Of a stretch of 64,000 nt of DNA, positions 43,372 to 55,504 are shown one piece after another. Made by a program: the position numbers and the translations under genes. A model generated the notes under the pieces. The model ran no database searches, was not told where the DNA came from, and saw only the letters and a list, made by a program, of their open reading frames with translations. The stretch comes from Nematopogon swammerdamellus. Its lineage: Eukaryota > Arthropoda > Insecta > Lepidoptera > Adelidae. The stretch lies in the NCBI GenBank assembly GCA_946902875.1, contig OX336338.1, forward strand, positions 7,741,971-7,805,970. Reading direction: 5' to 3'. Numbering within the stretch: the first letter of the stretch is position 1; each line of letters begins with the position of its first letter.

Positions 43372-44950
43372 TATTGAAAGCGCGACGTATGGCGCCGAGC
43401 CACCCATAAGGTGTCTAACGACGCCCATGGACATTCGGTCGTATGCGGGGGTTGCGAATGCCATGCCGGCCTGACAGGTGCCCATTCACTCCCCTCTTGA
43501 AGGACCCGAGACTGTACTTGGGGGGAAATATATGAGCAGGGAGAGCGTTCCAGAGTTTACCGGTTCTGTAGAGGAAAGATCTGCAGAATCGATTAGTACG
43601 CATCCGGATTGCGTTAAACAGCTCCTCCGAGCACTCCCATGCTCATGGAATAAGCGATAGAACACACTTAGGGAGCCGACATCCCTACGGTGTTGCAGTG
43701 GTTCTAGATCGCGGGACACTTCGGGGTCACCCACTAGTCGCACGGCTCGACGCTGGATCTAGTCCAAAGGCGCAAGCTGGTATTTGGCAGAGCCATTCCA
43801 CAGGTGCGAGCAGTACTCCAAGCAGGACCTGATCTGCGATTTATACAAAAGCAGCCTTTGGTCCGGCGTGAAGTACCGTCGAACCTTATTGAGTACGCCC
43901 AGCTTTTTAGAAGCCAGCTTGGCCTTCCCCTCGATATGGCGACGAAAGTTCAAGTCATGCGACAGTTCGACTCCGAGTACCCCGAGGTGTTCGCTTAATT
44001 TAAGCGACGTGCCTTGGAATGAAGGAGCCGGTGTGAACGCCGCTCTCTTCGCACTGAACGCGCAAACTTGTGTCTTGGAAGCGTTGAACTCGACCAAATT
44101 ACTACGGCCCCATTCGGAAATAGAGCCGAGTGTGTGTTCGAGCTCAGACACAAGTCTTCGCCTCTTCTCATCCACAATATCCCGACTGGCTGAAGGGTGA
44201 CTGGTGTAGGATCCGTGTGCCGTACTGTCATCCGCATAACAATGTATGTTGCCCAGAGACAGCATATCATTGATATGCAGAAGAAACAGCGTGGGTGACA
44301 ACACAGATCCTTGTGGTACGCCGGCGTTCACTGACATGGCGTCCGACGAGCAACCGTCCACTAGGATCTGAATGCTACGCCCATGTAGGAAGTCGGCGAC
44401 ACAGTCACAGAGGCCAGAAGGAAGTCCGTAAGCCGGCAATTTGCCCAAGAGCGACTTGTGCCAAACCCAATCAAATGCCTTGGCAATATCAAGGCCAATT
44501 GCCAAGGATTCACCATGACCTTCAAGCGATTCCCCCCAAAGGTGAGTGACGTACGCTAGGAGATCACCAGCAGATCGTTTTGGCCGGAAGCCGTATTGTC
44601 GATCGCTGATGAAGTCATTCGTCTTCAGGTACTTCATGAGCTGCGTATTGATAATGCGCTCCATCACCTTACAGAGAAGGGAGGTAATCGCTATAGGTCG
44701 GTAGTTTGACGGGTTTGAGCGGTCACCCTTTTTGGGGACCGCTTGCACAAACGCGGATTTCCAGGCCGCCGGCACACGGCCATTGCAGTAGGAGAGACGG
44801 AATAGGCGCGTCAGCACTGGAGCCAGCTCGGGAGCACACCTTTTCAACACCAATGCAGGAATCCTATCCGGCCCACTCGCCTTCCTGACGTCTAGGGAGA
44901 GGAGCTCCGCCCGTACAGTCCGTTGTCGAAACTGCACTTCCGGCATGGAG
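43372..44950 (-). mobile_element. 5'-truncated Jockey-like LINE
   Basis: Positions 43759-44946 (minus) encode about 395 residues of reverse transcriptase: VRKASGPDRIPALVL, NYRPIAITSLLCKVMERI, IGLDIAKAFDWVWH, GVPQGSVLSP, and CYADDST with the catalytic YADD. Past 43759 the frame is broken, but the conserved C-terminal end is visible at 43415-43603 (GKLWNALPAHIFPPKYSLG). An A-rich tail (T-rich on the plus strand) lies at 43358-43378. The endonuclease is missing. Shorter copies of the same family lie at 1050-1150, 3655-3840 and 11215-11575. Confidence 0.85.
43759..44946 (-). pseudogene. Jockey-like reverse transcriptase, truncated at both ends
   Basis: The reverse transcriptase core is open over 395 residues with YADD kept. 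It lacks the N-terminal endonuclease, and its C-terminal part is out of frame after a change near 43750. It cannot be a complete protein. Confidence 0.85.
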
Positions 44951-45339
44951 TTAATGTAATATGGTTATGATCAAATCCCGTGTTTCTTATTTTGATTCAC
45001 TTTACTGTAAAATAAAGGTTTTTAAAATAAGTATAGAATATTTAAGCTTGATTTGCGCTCTATAAACTTATTTTTTGTTAAAATTCAAGATATCATCTAT
45101 GTATTATTTTTACAAAATTGTTGCTGATTTCCCATTATATCTTTTTCCATTTCATATTAGATAGGTGTTTTATATTTTTATTATATAAAAGTTCATAAAC
45201 AGCGCATAATCTAGCACTTTTTGTAAAATACTAATACTTTAATAATACTTACTTTAATACTTTTAGTCTAGTTAATATAAGTAATAAAAAATATATATAA
45301 TTGTAAACAACGAACTGACAGTAATGCCATTTTGCCTCC

Positions 45340-45412
45340 TATTATCTCGGTAACGTGACAATTTAGGAAGTAATGATATATATATAACATTTTATGTTTG
45401 TCTATGTATCCC
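45340..45412 (-). repeat. Right arm of the inverted repeat, inner part
   Basis: Reverse complement of 43216-43288 with a few changes and a slightly longer TA run. It ends at the RTE insertion point. Confidence 0.75.
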
Positions 45413-48400
45413 TATGGGGATATAAAAGGGAGACTGAATTAATCTCCTGCTAATGCTGCACCATCGCACGATGGTGAAGTAGTAGCGGAGTGAAATTCTT
45501 TCTCCAATTTCCGACTCACACCTCCTCGCGGTGTATCCTGGAAACTTAGGTGCTTAATACCATAGGTATTACAATCCTAAGGCTGACGAGAGCGGAAGAC
45601 TCGCCAAGACGTTTGGCCAACGTGGCGATTTATGGCCAAAAACTCCAAATGAAAAGTCCAACAGTACCTCGGCCCCTAGTTCCCAGCGGCCCCGCTATTC
45701 CGGATCATCGTGGTGGCGGTCCAGGTTCCGGCGGGGCAAGGGGTGCTAAGAATCCTTGGGTTAGATCTGGCTGCCACACCCAACTACACTTGGCTACCCA
45801 TAATACACGGACTTTGAGAACGCAAGAGAAACTGGTCGAGCTGGAACAGGAGCTGGCTCATATAAAATGGGACATCCTGGGTCTTTGCGAGGTCAGAAGA
45901 AAGGGCGAAGAGACTGAAGTGCTACTTTCCGGCAACCTATTCTACTTCAGAGGAAATCCCCAAAAATAGGAAGGTGGAGTGGGATTTATGGTGAGGCGCA
46001 GCCTCGTAAACAGCATCATTGAAATCAACAGCGTGTCGGACAGAGTGGCCTACATCATCATCAGGCTGAACAAGCGGTATCAGCTGAAGGTGGTGCAGGT
46101 ATACGCTCCCACGAGTTCACACGCTGACGACGAGGTGGAGCAGTTTTACGAGGATGTATCGAAAGCCTTAGAAACCAACATATCTCACTTCCAGTACGTG
46201 ATGGGAGATTTTAATGCCAAACTGGGCAAGCCTCTGAAGGGAGACAGAGCAGTAGGCCTGTACGGTATCGGTGTCAGGAATCGACGCGGCCAGATGTTGG
46301 TCAACTATCTCGAAGCCAACCAGCTCCATGCCATTAATACCTTTTTTCTGAAAAAGGAAAAAAGGAAATGGACGTGGGCCAGCCCTGACGGTTGCACGAG
46401 GAACGAGATCGACTTCATACTGGCGGACAGTAAATCGTCGTGTATAGACGTTACTGTCCTTAACCGCTTCGATACTGGCAGCGATCACCGACTAGTGCGA
46501 GGTACGCTGAAGTTAAACCTCAAGATGGAACGGCGCAAACTCATCCACAAACCGTTGGCCAAGCTAAACATACTGGACGAGACGCTCGAAAATTTCGAAG
46601 CCAAACTCGCGGATGCTTTTAGCTTAGCGCCACGAGATGAGGATGCCGACATCGACAAGGTATCGATACGATATCTACGATACGGGCTTCGTATCTGCAC
46701 TAACGGACACTGCAGAGCAGCACTTCAGCAAAAGTCGACAGGCACCCCGTAGCAAGCTATCCGCAGAGACGTTGAGGCTCCTGGAAACACGACGGAATAT
46801 GAAATCGGAGACCCGGAGTAGTGTCTTGCACAGAAACCTCAACAAGACCATAAGCAAGTCCATTCACCGTGATATTCGCCGAGAGAACATGAAGATGGTT
46901 GAGCGCCTTATAGAGGAAAATCGAGGCAGCAAAGTGTTTGCCCGTGCCTTCTCTACCGGCGCTAACCAAATCTCGAAACTCGAGCAGGCAAATGGGGTTG
47001 TCACCGCAAGAAAGCCGGATATTCTTGAGGCGGTGGAGGAATTTTATGGCCAATTGTACGCAGCAATCCCTGCCCCTAGTCCAAGCAAACCAGTCGACTC
47101 TGATAGGCGTGCGCCGCTCACTAGACACTACACGGAGGATCTACCCGATATTAGTGTCTATGAGATAAAGGCTGCCTTGAAAGGACTCAAAAAACATAAG
47201 GCGCCAAGACGGGATACCGACAGAACTGCTGAACGCTGGCGGACGACCGATCTTGAAGGAACTGCAAAAACTGTTCAATGCAGTTCTTGAAGGTGATGTA
47301 GTTCCGGCCGCATGGCGATATAGTGTCGTTGTCTTGTTTCGCAAGAAGGGGGATAAGGCGAAGTTGAAAAACTATCGACCTATCTCACTTCTTAGCCACG
47401 TGTACAAGGTCTTTTCAAGAGTCATCACGAGTCGGCTGACACAGAGGCTGGACCAGTACCAGCCTCGTGAGCAAGCTGGATTTAGGAAAGGATACGGCAT
47501 CATGGACCACAAATTTACTGTGAGACAAGTGGTACAAAAATGCGAGGAGTACAACAAGCCGCTCTTCCTAGCCTTCGTCGACTATGAGAAGGCGTTTGAC
47601 TCAGTTGAAAAATGGGCTGTCGAAAACTCCCTCCTCAGGTGCATCGACCACCGCTACATCGAGGTGCTCCGAAATCTGTATGGTTCCGCGACGATGACTG
47701 TGAGGCTTCACGAGAATACCCAACCCATCCTCCTTGGTAAAGGCGTAAGGCAGGGGGATGTGATCTCACCCAAGCTCTTCGCAAAGGCATTGGAAGATGT
47801 GTTCAAGATGCTTGAGTGGGACAACATGGGTATAAACGTGAATGGAGATCTTCTCAGTCATCTGCGTTTCGCCGATGACATTGTTCTTCTGTCAAATTCC
47901 CGAGATCAGCTTCAGATCATGCTGGAAGACCTTTATACAGCGTCGATGAAGGTTGGTCTGAACATGAACCGGGACAAAACCAAGGTCATGGCGACCGAGG
48001 TTACGCGACGGGAGGACAAATTGTTATTGGCGGAGAAGTGATCGAACAGGTTGAAGAGTACGTATACCTCGGTCAAATTCTGCGGCTTGGTAGACAAGGT
48101 CTGCTTAAGGAGGTGGAGAGACGAATTCGACTGGGTTGGGCTGCCTTTGGAAAACTAAAATTCGTCCTGAAGTCTGACCTTCCGCAAAATTTAAAGATCC
48201 GTATATATGACCAGTGTGTCCTCCCGGTTATGACGTACGGGTGTGAAACGTGGACTCTGACGGTCGCTGTTGTCCAAAGGTTGAAAGTTGCCCAGCGAGC
48301 AATGGAACGAGCCATGCTGGGAATATCGCTACGTGATATGGTGCGTAACGAGGCAATCCGCCGACGCACCACAGTAGTCGATATTGGACACCGGGTGGCT

Positions 48401-48668
48401 AAGCTCAAGTGGCAGTGGGCTGGACACGTGAGCCGAAGAGACGACGACCGTTGGTGTAACCGTGTACTGTCCACGGACTACACTGGCGGCCGTGGACAGG
48501 AAAACGGAGTGTGGGAAGACCACCCGCCAGGTGGGACGACGACATTAAGTACGCCGGCGGAAATCAGTGGTTGCGTATCGCTGAAGGCCGGGAGGACTGG
48601 AGGAAAATTGGAGAGGCGTATGTCCAGCAGTGGACGCTTACACGCTGGCTGACTGACTGACTGACTGA
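45413..48668 (+). mobile_element. Near full-length RTE-like LINE, coding region broken
   Basis: The element is flanked by an 11-bp target duplication CTATGTATCCC (45402-45412 and 48669-48679) and ends in a GACT microsatellite tail. It encodes an apurinic-type endonuclease (THNTRTLRTQEK; LGLCEVRRKGE; VMGDFNAKLG; DHRLVRG) and a reverse transcriptase (NYRPISLLSHVYK; FRKGYG; FVDYEKAFDSVE; GVRQGD; FADDIVLL) with the usual C-terminal region (YVYLGQ; YGCETWTL). A stop at about 45967 and frame changes near 46670, 47210-47290 and 48040 break it. It interrupts one arm of an older inverted repeat. Confidence 0.9.
45550..48652 (+). pseudogene. RTE endonuclease/reverse transcriptase ORF, broken
   Basis: The endonuclease part reads from 45550, is interrupted by one stop near 45967, and continues to about 46670. 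It then moves to another frame through 47290, to a third for the reverse transcriptase core (47253-48041), and to another for the C terminus (48038-48652). The protein motifs remain easy to recognise, so the damage is fairly young. Confidence 0.85.
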
Positions 48669-48725
48669 CTATGTATCCCCTACCGATTTATCGAGGTTTC
48701 ATCGCTGGCCTTTGTTTAGATTTTT
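48669..48725 (-). repeat. Right arm of the inverted repeat, outer part
   Basis: Reverse complement of about 43150-43200 (AAAGGCCAGCGATGAAACCT). It continues the arm that stops at 45412; the RTE element and its target duplication lie between. Confidence 0.75.
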
Positions 48726-49814
48726 TTTCAAAATGGCTGCCGATGTCTAAGCCACAAACTTTCGAAGCCCTTTGCCCTTGAAGAAATGCCACTTTGAAAA
48801 AAATACTCATTGGATTCTGTCTCTAGTGCTCGGCTCAACTAGATACGACTTAAAACTGTTCGCCCCAAAGATCGTGAAACATAAATTAAAATCCCAAAAT
48901 AAAAAATGTATGCATGTCGGTATGTCGTTGTATATTTTTTGCTAAGTGCGTAATTTTGAATCAACCTGACTCTTGAGAATGGTGTTGCCCTCTGCTGGTA
49001 CAATGGGGAAAGCTCCCTGAATGCGAAGGTGATGGTGGTGGCTGGATGACTTCCAGCGTCTAATTAACTATTATGGTGTGTCGCACAGTGAAAATATTGG
49101 ACGATTTTCTGGTGAGTGGGTGGTCTCTAAGCTTACCGAATTGAACCTGGGGTCTCGAAAAGGCATGTCCATAAATTAGACCTTAAAGATGCTGACATGA
49201 CGCCTCGTTGAAGTGTTGTTGTTGATCTAAGGAAGACCCGCAAGAGCGGGCAGTGGGACACCGTTCACTGTTCTATGGCTTGTCTCATTTCCGGCGACGG
49301 ACTATTGAATGCTACTGTATAAAAAATAATAATATGAAGACGGCGGGGGGCGGCGGTGCAGGCGCAGAGGCGTCAGAAAACCTTGTTCACCATGTCGTTC
49401 TATCCATATTCTTATCGCCAATGGTCTCATCCAGATATGGTTTTTCGGCATTTTTTAATTAATAATAATACCTTAGCAGCTTTCACCCGTCATCCATATT
49501 TCCCACTTACACCCTAATTATTATTTTGCCATTCCATGCGCCATGTGCCATTGCGCTGGTTCGAGGCGCCTGGACCACACTCCGGGCTGACTTGGTGAGA
49601 AGTTAACGCGAATGAGAGGTGGTATATGACGGAAGATGAAAAAGGATGAAGGTATATGTGAGAAATTAGTTTAAGATATTTTTAGTATCATTCTGGTGCG
49701 AGGAACGCACTCCATGACACTTAGTTTCAAATGCAATATGGTGTGACATCATGGACAATCAAATTGCATCGTTACGTAAATATAATATCTATAAAAACAT
49801 TTATTATTATACTA
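48726..49814. other. Intron of the muscle gene, no gene recognised
   Basis: The left part may continue the inverted-repeat element (AAAATGGCTGCC). A frame at 49253-49462 has no motif. Around 49600 the sequence GGTGGTATATGACGG is unremarkable. Confidence 0.5.
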
Positions 49815-51406
49815 GCTGTTGCCCGCGGCTTCGCTCGCGTGAAATTCGTATTCCAAAGAAGAATGTAAGTAACTAAGGGCGAGGCCGAAGACCTGAGCTG
49901 CGTTCAGGTAATCGATAAACCTTCTCAAAGAAAGTAACTAACTAAGGGCGAGGCCGAAGGCCGAGCTGCTTTCAGGTAAACGATAAACCTTTCTCAAATA
50001 AAGGAAGTAAGTAAGGGCGAGGCCGAAGGCCGAGCTGCGTTCAGGAAGACGATAAACCTTCTGGAAGAAAGGAAGGAACTAAGTGCGAGGCCGAAGACCG
50101 AGCTGCGTTCAGGTAAACCAAAAACCTTCTTCCGCCTTCGGGCCTCGCCCTTAAAGACTTCCTTTCTTCGATATAATATAATATCGTTTACTCAATCGAT
50201 TTATTTCATAAAAATAAAAAAGTAATATTAATAGCTAAAAAATTAAAACCTACCTAACAAACATTAAAATAACTATCAAAACTGGCATTTTCAAATGTTC
50301 TTAGAGCACTTGCGGCATTACCCAGCTGGATGGCAAGGCTTATTCTTTGAATGAAGTACATAAGCGCTTGATGGCGGGACACCAGTTGCGTCAACCAGCA
50401 GAGGCCCAAGCCTCTTTTGGCTTCACTGCTCCACGGACCGAGGGTTTCAACCGCAAACGCAACAAATTCGAAATCTTGAATTATATTTCTATATTTGTTG
50501 CGTTTGAGGCTCTCCGCCCCAGCCTCGCCCGCGCCAGCGGCTCTTGAAGATGTCATAACGTGACTTGGAGCCAATGTGTGTCAAAGAACTACCCTTAGTC
50601 CATGGCACTAAGGTGATAGCATCGGGCATCTTGCCATCTAGCCGGGAATAACCGCGAGGTTCTAGGATGCACGGTATATTTGCCGTCAGAAGCGTGGACT
50701 TTATAATAAAATTTAAATTAAATTAACTCAATCTTAATATTAATCAACTTTATTCGAGATGGTTTAGCTTCTTCCTGAACGCAGCTCGGCCTTCGGCCTC
50801 GCCCTTAGTTACTTGCTTTCTTCGAGATGGTTTATCATTTGTCAGAACGTAGCTCGGCCTTCGGCCTCGCCTTAGTTACTTACTTTCTTCAAAAATGTTT
50901 ACCTTCTTCCTGAACGCAGCTCGGCCTACGGCCTCGCCCTTAGTTACTTGCTTTCTTCGAGATGGTTTATGGTCTTCCCGAATAGAGCACGGCCTTCGGC
51001 CTCGCCCTTAGTTACTTACTTTCTTCAAGATGGTTTAGCTTCTTCCTGAACGAAGCTCGGCCTTCGGCCTCGCCCTTAGTTACTTACTTTCCTCAAGATG
51101 GTTTAGCTTCTTCCTGAACGCAGCTCGGTCTGCGGCCTCGCCCATAGTTACTTACTTTCTTCGAGAAGGCTTATGGTCTTCCAGAATAGAGCTCGGCCTT
51201 CGGCCTCGCCCTTAATTACTTACTTTTTTCAAGAATATTTTTCTTCTTCCTGAACTCAGCTCCGCCTTCCGCCTCGCCCTTAGTTACTTTCATCGAGAAA
51301 GAATATCGTTTACGTGAGCGCAGATCCGCCTTCGGGCCCGCCTTAAGTTACTTACTTTCTTTTTTTGAAATACGAATTTCACGCGAGCGAAGGCGCGGGC
51401 AACAGA
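49815..51406. mobile_element. Element with terminal inverted repeats and inverted minisatellite arrays
   Basis: The ends are inverted copies of CTGTTGCCCGCG followed by CTTCGCTCGCGTGAAATTCG with about one mismatch (49815-49852 and 51370-51406). Inside, a unit of about 68 bp containing GGGCGAGGCCGAAGGCCGAG is repeated four times forward (49875-50130) and about eight times reversed (50750-51340). Between them lies a damaged ORF (50254-50640) of a family also seen at 13831-14232. Single copies of the end motif occur at 3515-3560 and 27148-27182. Two further units are at 53370-53520. Confidence 0.7.
50254..50640 (-). pseudogene. Fragment of a repetitive retroelement-associated protein
   Basis: The minus strand reads FEFVAFAVETLGPWSSEAK, then IQRISLAIQLGNAASALRT. 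It is related to 13831-14232 (FEFLAFAVETLGMWSPDAK; LQRIGLEIQRGNAASVLGT). In my memory, proteins of this kind recur in many invertebrate genomes next to reverse-transcriptase genes, but I cannot name the family with certainty. The N-terminal part lies in another frame further right. Confidence 0.55.
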
Positions 51407-52412
51407 TATATAAATTTTATTGCACCAATGACAGCGACATAACTTCGACTTTCAATAATTTTTTTTTATTTATCAAACAATTTGTCACCGGCCAGCTCAC
51501 GTCGCGATGACAGTTCTCCGTTGTCAACATGACATTTAAAATTGTTTTTTACCTTTACTTTGGATTACGTGATTTTTATTATATTTTTTAATTATTACGT
51601 TAATCCGGGTTATACACTGTCACTATAAAAAGTTTCGTCAAATTCCGTTCAGTGGTTTTTGCGAGATGCGCGTACAAGTAGGCATTTTTGCATTTACGAT
51701 TTTATTATATGTATAGAAAGAATAGATATGTATAGACTATTGTGTTCAAGTTATAAAAAAGAAGAACTGTCATTTTCGTTGTATCTACTTTTAAATTTCT
51801 TTTTCGAATGAATATTTTATTCAAATTGTATTTGCTGCCAGTTCTCAAGATATAATTATGTACTTTGGACTACATGATTTTAAACGCGCAATAATGTTTA
51901 TAATTGTTTTTTTTTATTTTTGATATTTTTTTTACGTATTATCCTAACCCGGCATATAAACTGCCACTATACAAAGTTTCGTCTAATTCCGTTCAGTGGT
52001 TTTTGCGTGATGCGCGTTCAGACAAACAAACAAACAAAAATTTTAAAAACTGTTCTAACATGTTCAGTATCTCATTTTAAGCCACCCTGGTTAGTTTTTT
52101 TCCGAATACATTCAATGTACAGACTTTATTACCTTTACGATTTTATTATATATAAATAAAATAAATATATAAAATAAATACTGGTTCTGAAATTCAAATG
52201 CATGTCGTTTGTCACAATGTGATGTTCGTTTTAGCGCTATATAACCTAAAAACCGTGAGTTGTGTGCGTGTATAAGTTACGTGTATTACTATTATTACTA
52301 ATATTCATTCAGTTACTTATTAGGTACAATTCTTTAAGCCGTAAAATTTTGGATGCAAATGCCGTAAAATTTGCGGCATTTGTTCCCAAAATTGTTTTCT
52401 TACGATAGATAC
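51407..52412. other. Intron of the muscle gene, short repeats only
   Basis: AAAGTTTCGTCAAATTCCGT and AAAGTTTCGTCTAATTCCGT (near 51629 and 51975) mark two copies of one short repeat, each followed by TCAGTGGTTTTTGCG. No coding region is seen. Confidence 0.6.
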
Positions 52413-52736
52413 CTTGTTTTTCCCCGGAAGAATCTTCAAATATCTTTCTCAAGTTTGTGGAAATTTCAGCTACTAAATAGGTCGTTTCAGGATGAGCTTG
52501 AAATGACACTAGTTCTGGTTTCTTGAGGTTATTAATATCGTTGGATCTGACATTAGTTGTATTTTCAATTGTGTCTGTCTGTGCCGCAGACTGAAGGTCC
52601 GTTGCAAGTTCTTGACTAAGTTTACTATCAATTTCAGGCTTTGCTACTATTGATTCATTAATTACTGACTCGGGTGTAAACAGTGACTCTTTAGTAATGC
52701 TCGCTGTTTGAGTAATATTTGCTGGCAATAAAATGT
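52413..52736 (-). CDS. Array-family exon, 108 codons (last of the family)
   Basis: 324 bp, phase 1 at both ends (CTTTTCAG before ACATTTTATTG; donor CAAG before GTATCT). It keeps SQELATDLQSAAQTDTIEN from the family core but is otherwise diverged (SITKESLFTPESVINESI; FQAHPETTYLVAEI). It is the most 3' member of the family that I can see. A 10.5-kb intron full of repeats follows. Confidence 0.8.
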
Positions 52737-53686
52737 CTGAAAAGTTTAATGTAAATATAACTTTACTGGTAATGTGTTCGAAGAGGGGTTGCCTGTGTTT
52801 TATACTATGATTTAGTTAAGTTTAACGAAATCCGTATAAAGTATTTATTAGCAACAGGGAATTAATATGTCGGTATCTTGTGGAAGATATCTTGACGTTT
52901 CGCTGCCGATAGGATGCACAAAATTGGCTGGGAATAATTTTGTACGTAAAAAAATAAAATATTTTTTTTAGAAAACCCTACTACGAAAAACGAAGAAAAT
53001 AAACAAGGAAAGTTGATCGAAAATGCTGTAGTCGGACTTTTTGTCTATTCCAATACTTCTACACGCCCAAATATATGCCATGCATGAACCACTGTTGTCA
53101 ATGTTTTCGGGCAACTCAGCCAATTCAAAGCACTTGTTACAAAACATTCGTAAAAGTCAATCCGGCGCGCGTTTCAAATGACATCCTTTGGAGCCGAGAA
53201 AGTATTCGAAGACCAGCGTATGCCAATTTTCAAAATTCAAGGACAAATCACGCGTCGCGTAGGATCACGTCTACCAGTTCCCGACGGTGGACATAATATT
53301 TTTACAAATCTACTTCATCATCTATAATTTATGTAAATTGATGTGCAAGCGAAAGCGATATTCTTCTCAAAGAAAGTAATTAACGAATGGCGACGCCGAA
53401 GACAGGGTGCGTTCAGGTAAACAATAAACCTTTCGAATAAAATAAGTAACTAAGGGCGAGGCATGAGGCCGAGCTATGTTTAGGCAAACGATAAATCTTC
53501 CCGAGTAAAGTAAGAAATTCGATTACGAACTAGTAATTCTACTGTGGAAATTGCTTTTCAGTGATAACTACTTTTTATAATTTGCCTGAAAAGTGTTACA
53601 CGTTGTGGTGTGAAATGTGTTGTGTCTGGGTGTTTATTTGTAAATCAAAACAAAAAATTGGCGTAAGCGCTGATACATTAAAATAC

Positions 53687-54004
53687 CTTGTTTTTCCGTT
53701 CGAGGTTCTTCAACGTTTGCAGGAAGCTGAATTGCAATATTAGAAGTTTCAGTTGTGGGTTCAGTTAGCGCTTCTGCTAATCTGTTGAGGTTGTCGGTCT
53801 CGATTGACATTATATCGGTTGAGTTCTCTACTGTACATGTCTGTACCACAGACAATGCAGACTGCAAGTCCGCTGCAAGTTCCTGATCTACTTCGCTCAC
53901 TATTATAGGTTCACCTATTATTGAATCGATTACTGATTCTGGTTGAACCAGTAATTCTTCCGCACTACTAGTATTAAAGGTGATATCTTCTGGTGATAAT
54001 TTAT
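53687..54004 (-). CDS. Array-family exon, 106 codons
   Basis: 318 bp, phase 1 at both ends (TTTCAG before ATAAATTA; donor CAAG before GTATTT). It begins DKLSPEDITFNTSSAEELL and contains VSEVDQELAADLQSALSV, TCTVENSTDI and EEPRTEKQ. It is the intact relative of both broken exons nearby (57489-57726 and the fragments at 55495 and 56770-56874). Confidence 0.8.
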
Positions 54005-54225
54005 CTGAAATATGTAATACGCTTTGTGGTGATATACATATCATATGTGTTTCTGATAATTCGGTAGGTAACAGAATTATAGCGTTAGCTGCCATTGTCT
54101 TATTGTATGTTGTTACCTTGATTTTCCTGTCGAGATTTTGTGTGAAATGTGTTACGTGTGAGCATTCATTTTGTAAACAAAAATATCTATGCCTTATCAA
54201 TAGTAATCGCGATTCATTAAATTAC

Positions 54226-54516
54226 CTTTCTCTTCCGGTTTAGTTTCTTCGAGTTGTTCAGGAATGGTTTCAGACATAGGTTGAGTCAGCAACTCTGCTA
54301 ATTCTTTCAGTTTATCAGTTTTTTCTGATTTCATATCGGTCGCGCATTCTATCGTGTCTATCTGTACCACCGACAATGCCGACTGGAGGTTCGATGCAAG
54401 TTCCTGACCACTCTCTGTAGGTTCTGCTACTATTGATTCGATTACTGAATCTTGTAGAACCAGTAATTCTTCTCTGGAACTTGATTCTTCTGTGATGGCT
54501 ACTTTTTTTAATTGCT
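54226..54516 (-). CDS. Array-family exon, 97 codons
   Basis: 291 bp, phase 1 at both ends (CTTTTCAG before AGCAATTA; donor AAAG before GTAATT). The translation is open: QLKKVAITEESSSREELL, SGQELASNLQSALSV, VQIDTIECATDMKSEKTDKL, EQLEETKPEEK. It has a shorter second half than its relatives, and a start codon occurs only late in it. Confidence 0.75.
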
Positions 54517-54613
54517 CTGAAAAGTGTAATAAGTTGTTATGTGGAATGTTTTAGGTCACAGTGTTAATTTGCTAACCAAAAAATGGGCAGTAAGTATTGA
54601 TATATAAAAATAC

Positions 54614-54928
54614 CTGGTTCTTCCGTTGGAAATCCTTCATTATCTGCAGTAACCCCAATCGTAATATTAGAAGATTCAATCGTGGATTCTGTCACGACTT
54701 CTGCTAATCCTTTGAGGTTATTGGTCTCACCTGACTTCAAGTCGGTCGCGCTTTCTATTGTGTCTATATCTACCACCGAAAACGTCGACTGGAGTTTCGA
54801 TGCAAGTTCCTGGCCTAGTTCCCTCACTTTAGTAGGTTCTGCTATTGATTCGATTACTGAGTCTGGCAGAACCAGTAATTCTTCTGTGGAACTTGATTCT
54901 TCAGTGATGTATACTTTTTTTAATTTGT
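54614..54928 (-). CDS. Array-family exon, 105 codons
   Basis: 315 bp, phase 1 at both ends (TTTCAG before ACAAATTA; donor CCAG before GTATTT). It begins DKLKKVYITEESSSTEELL and contains VRELGQELASKLQSTFSV and IDTIESATDLKS. Older than the tandem copies but fully open. Confidence 0.8.
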
Positions 54929-55174
54929 CTGAAATGTGAAACACTGTTATGTTTGTATGTACTTACAATTACCTTGATTTTTCCTTCGAGATTTTGTGTG
55001 AAATTTACTACGTATGAGTGATCATTTGGTATAAATAAATATAGACTTAGCTGCAGTAAGCCTTAGTCATTAAATACCTGATTCCTCCCGTTGAGGTTGT
55101 CAAATGTTGTACGTCAGAATGTTAATTGCTAAACGAAAAAATAGGCAGTAAGCATTGATATATTAAATAGGTAC

Positions 55175-55444
55175 CTTGTTCTTCCGTTTGAAATTCTTCA
55201 ACGCATGTAGGAAGAGCAGTTGTAATATTAGACGTTTCAATCGTCGATTCTGTTACCACTTCTGCTAATCCTTGGAGGTAATTGTTGTTGTCTGACATAA
55301 TGTCCGTCGTATTTTCTATTGTGTTTGCCTGGAACACTAATGCCGACTTGAGGTCCGATGCAATTTCCTGACGTAGTTCTCTCACTGTAGTATGATCTGC
55401 TGCTACTGATTCGATTACTGAGTCCGGTAGAGGCAGTAATTCTT
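55175..55444 (-). CDS. Array-family exon with lost 5' end and substitute acceptor
   Basis: The unit reads EELLPLPDSVIES, then VRELRQEIASDL, FQANTIENTTDIMSD and EEFQTEEQ, with a donor GAACAAG before GTACCTAT. The first 12 or so codons and the normal acceptor are gone. The sequence instead runs directly into a copy of the intron that follows this exon. At the join a tract of six T followed by GTTCCACAG makes a plausible acceptor. Using it gives 270 bp (90 codons), phase 1 in and phase 1 out, like its relatives. The splice is predicted only. Confidence 0.6.
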
Positions 55445-55504
55445 CTGTGGAACAAAAAAGAGGCAGTAAGCATTGTTATTTTAAAATACCTTGTTATTCC
55501 GTTC

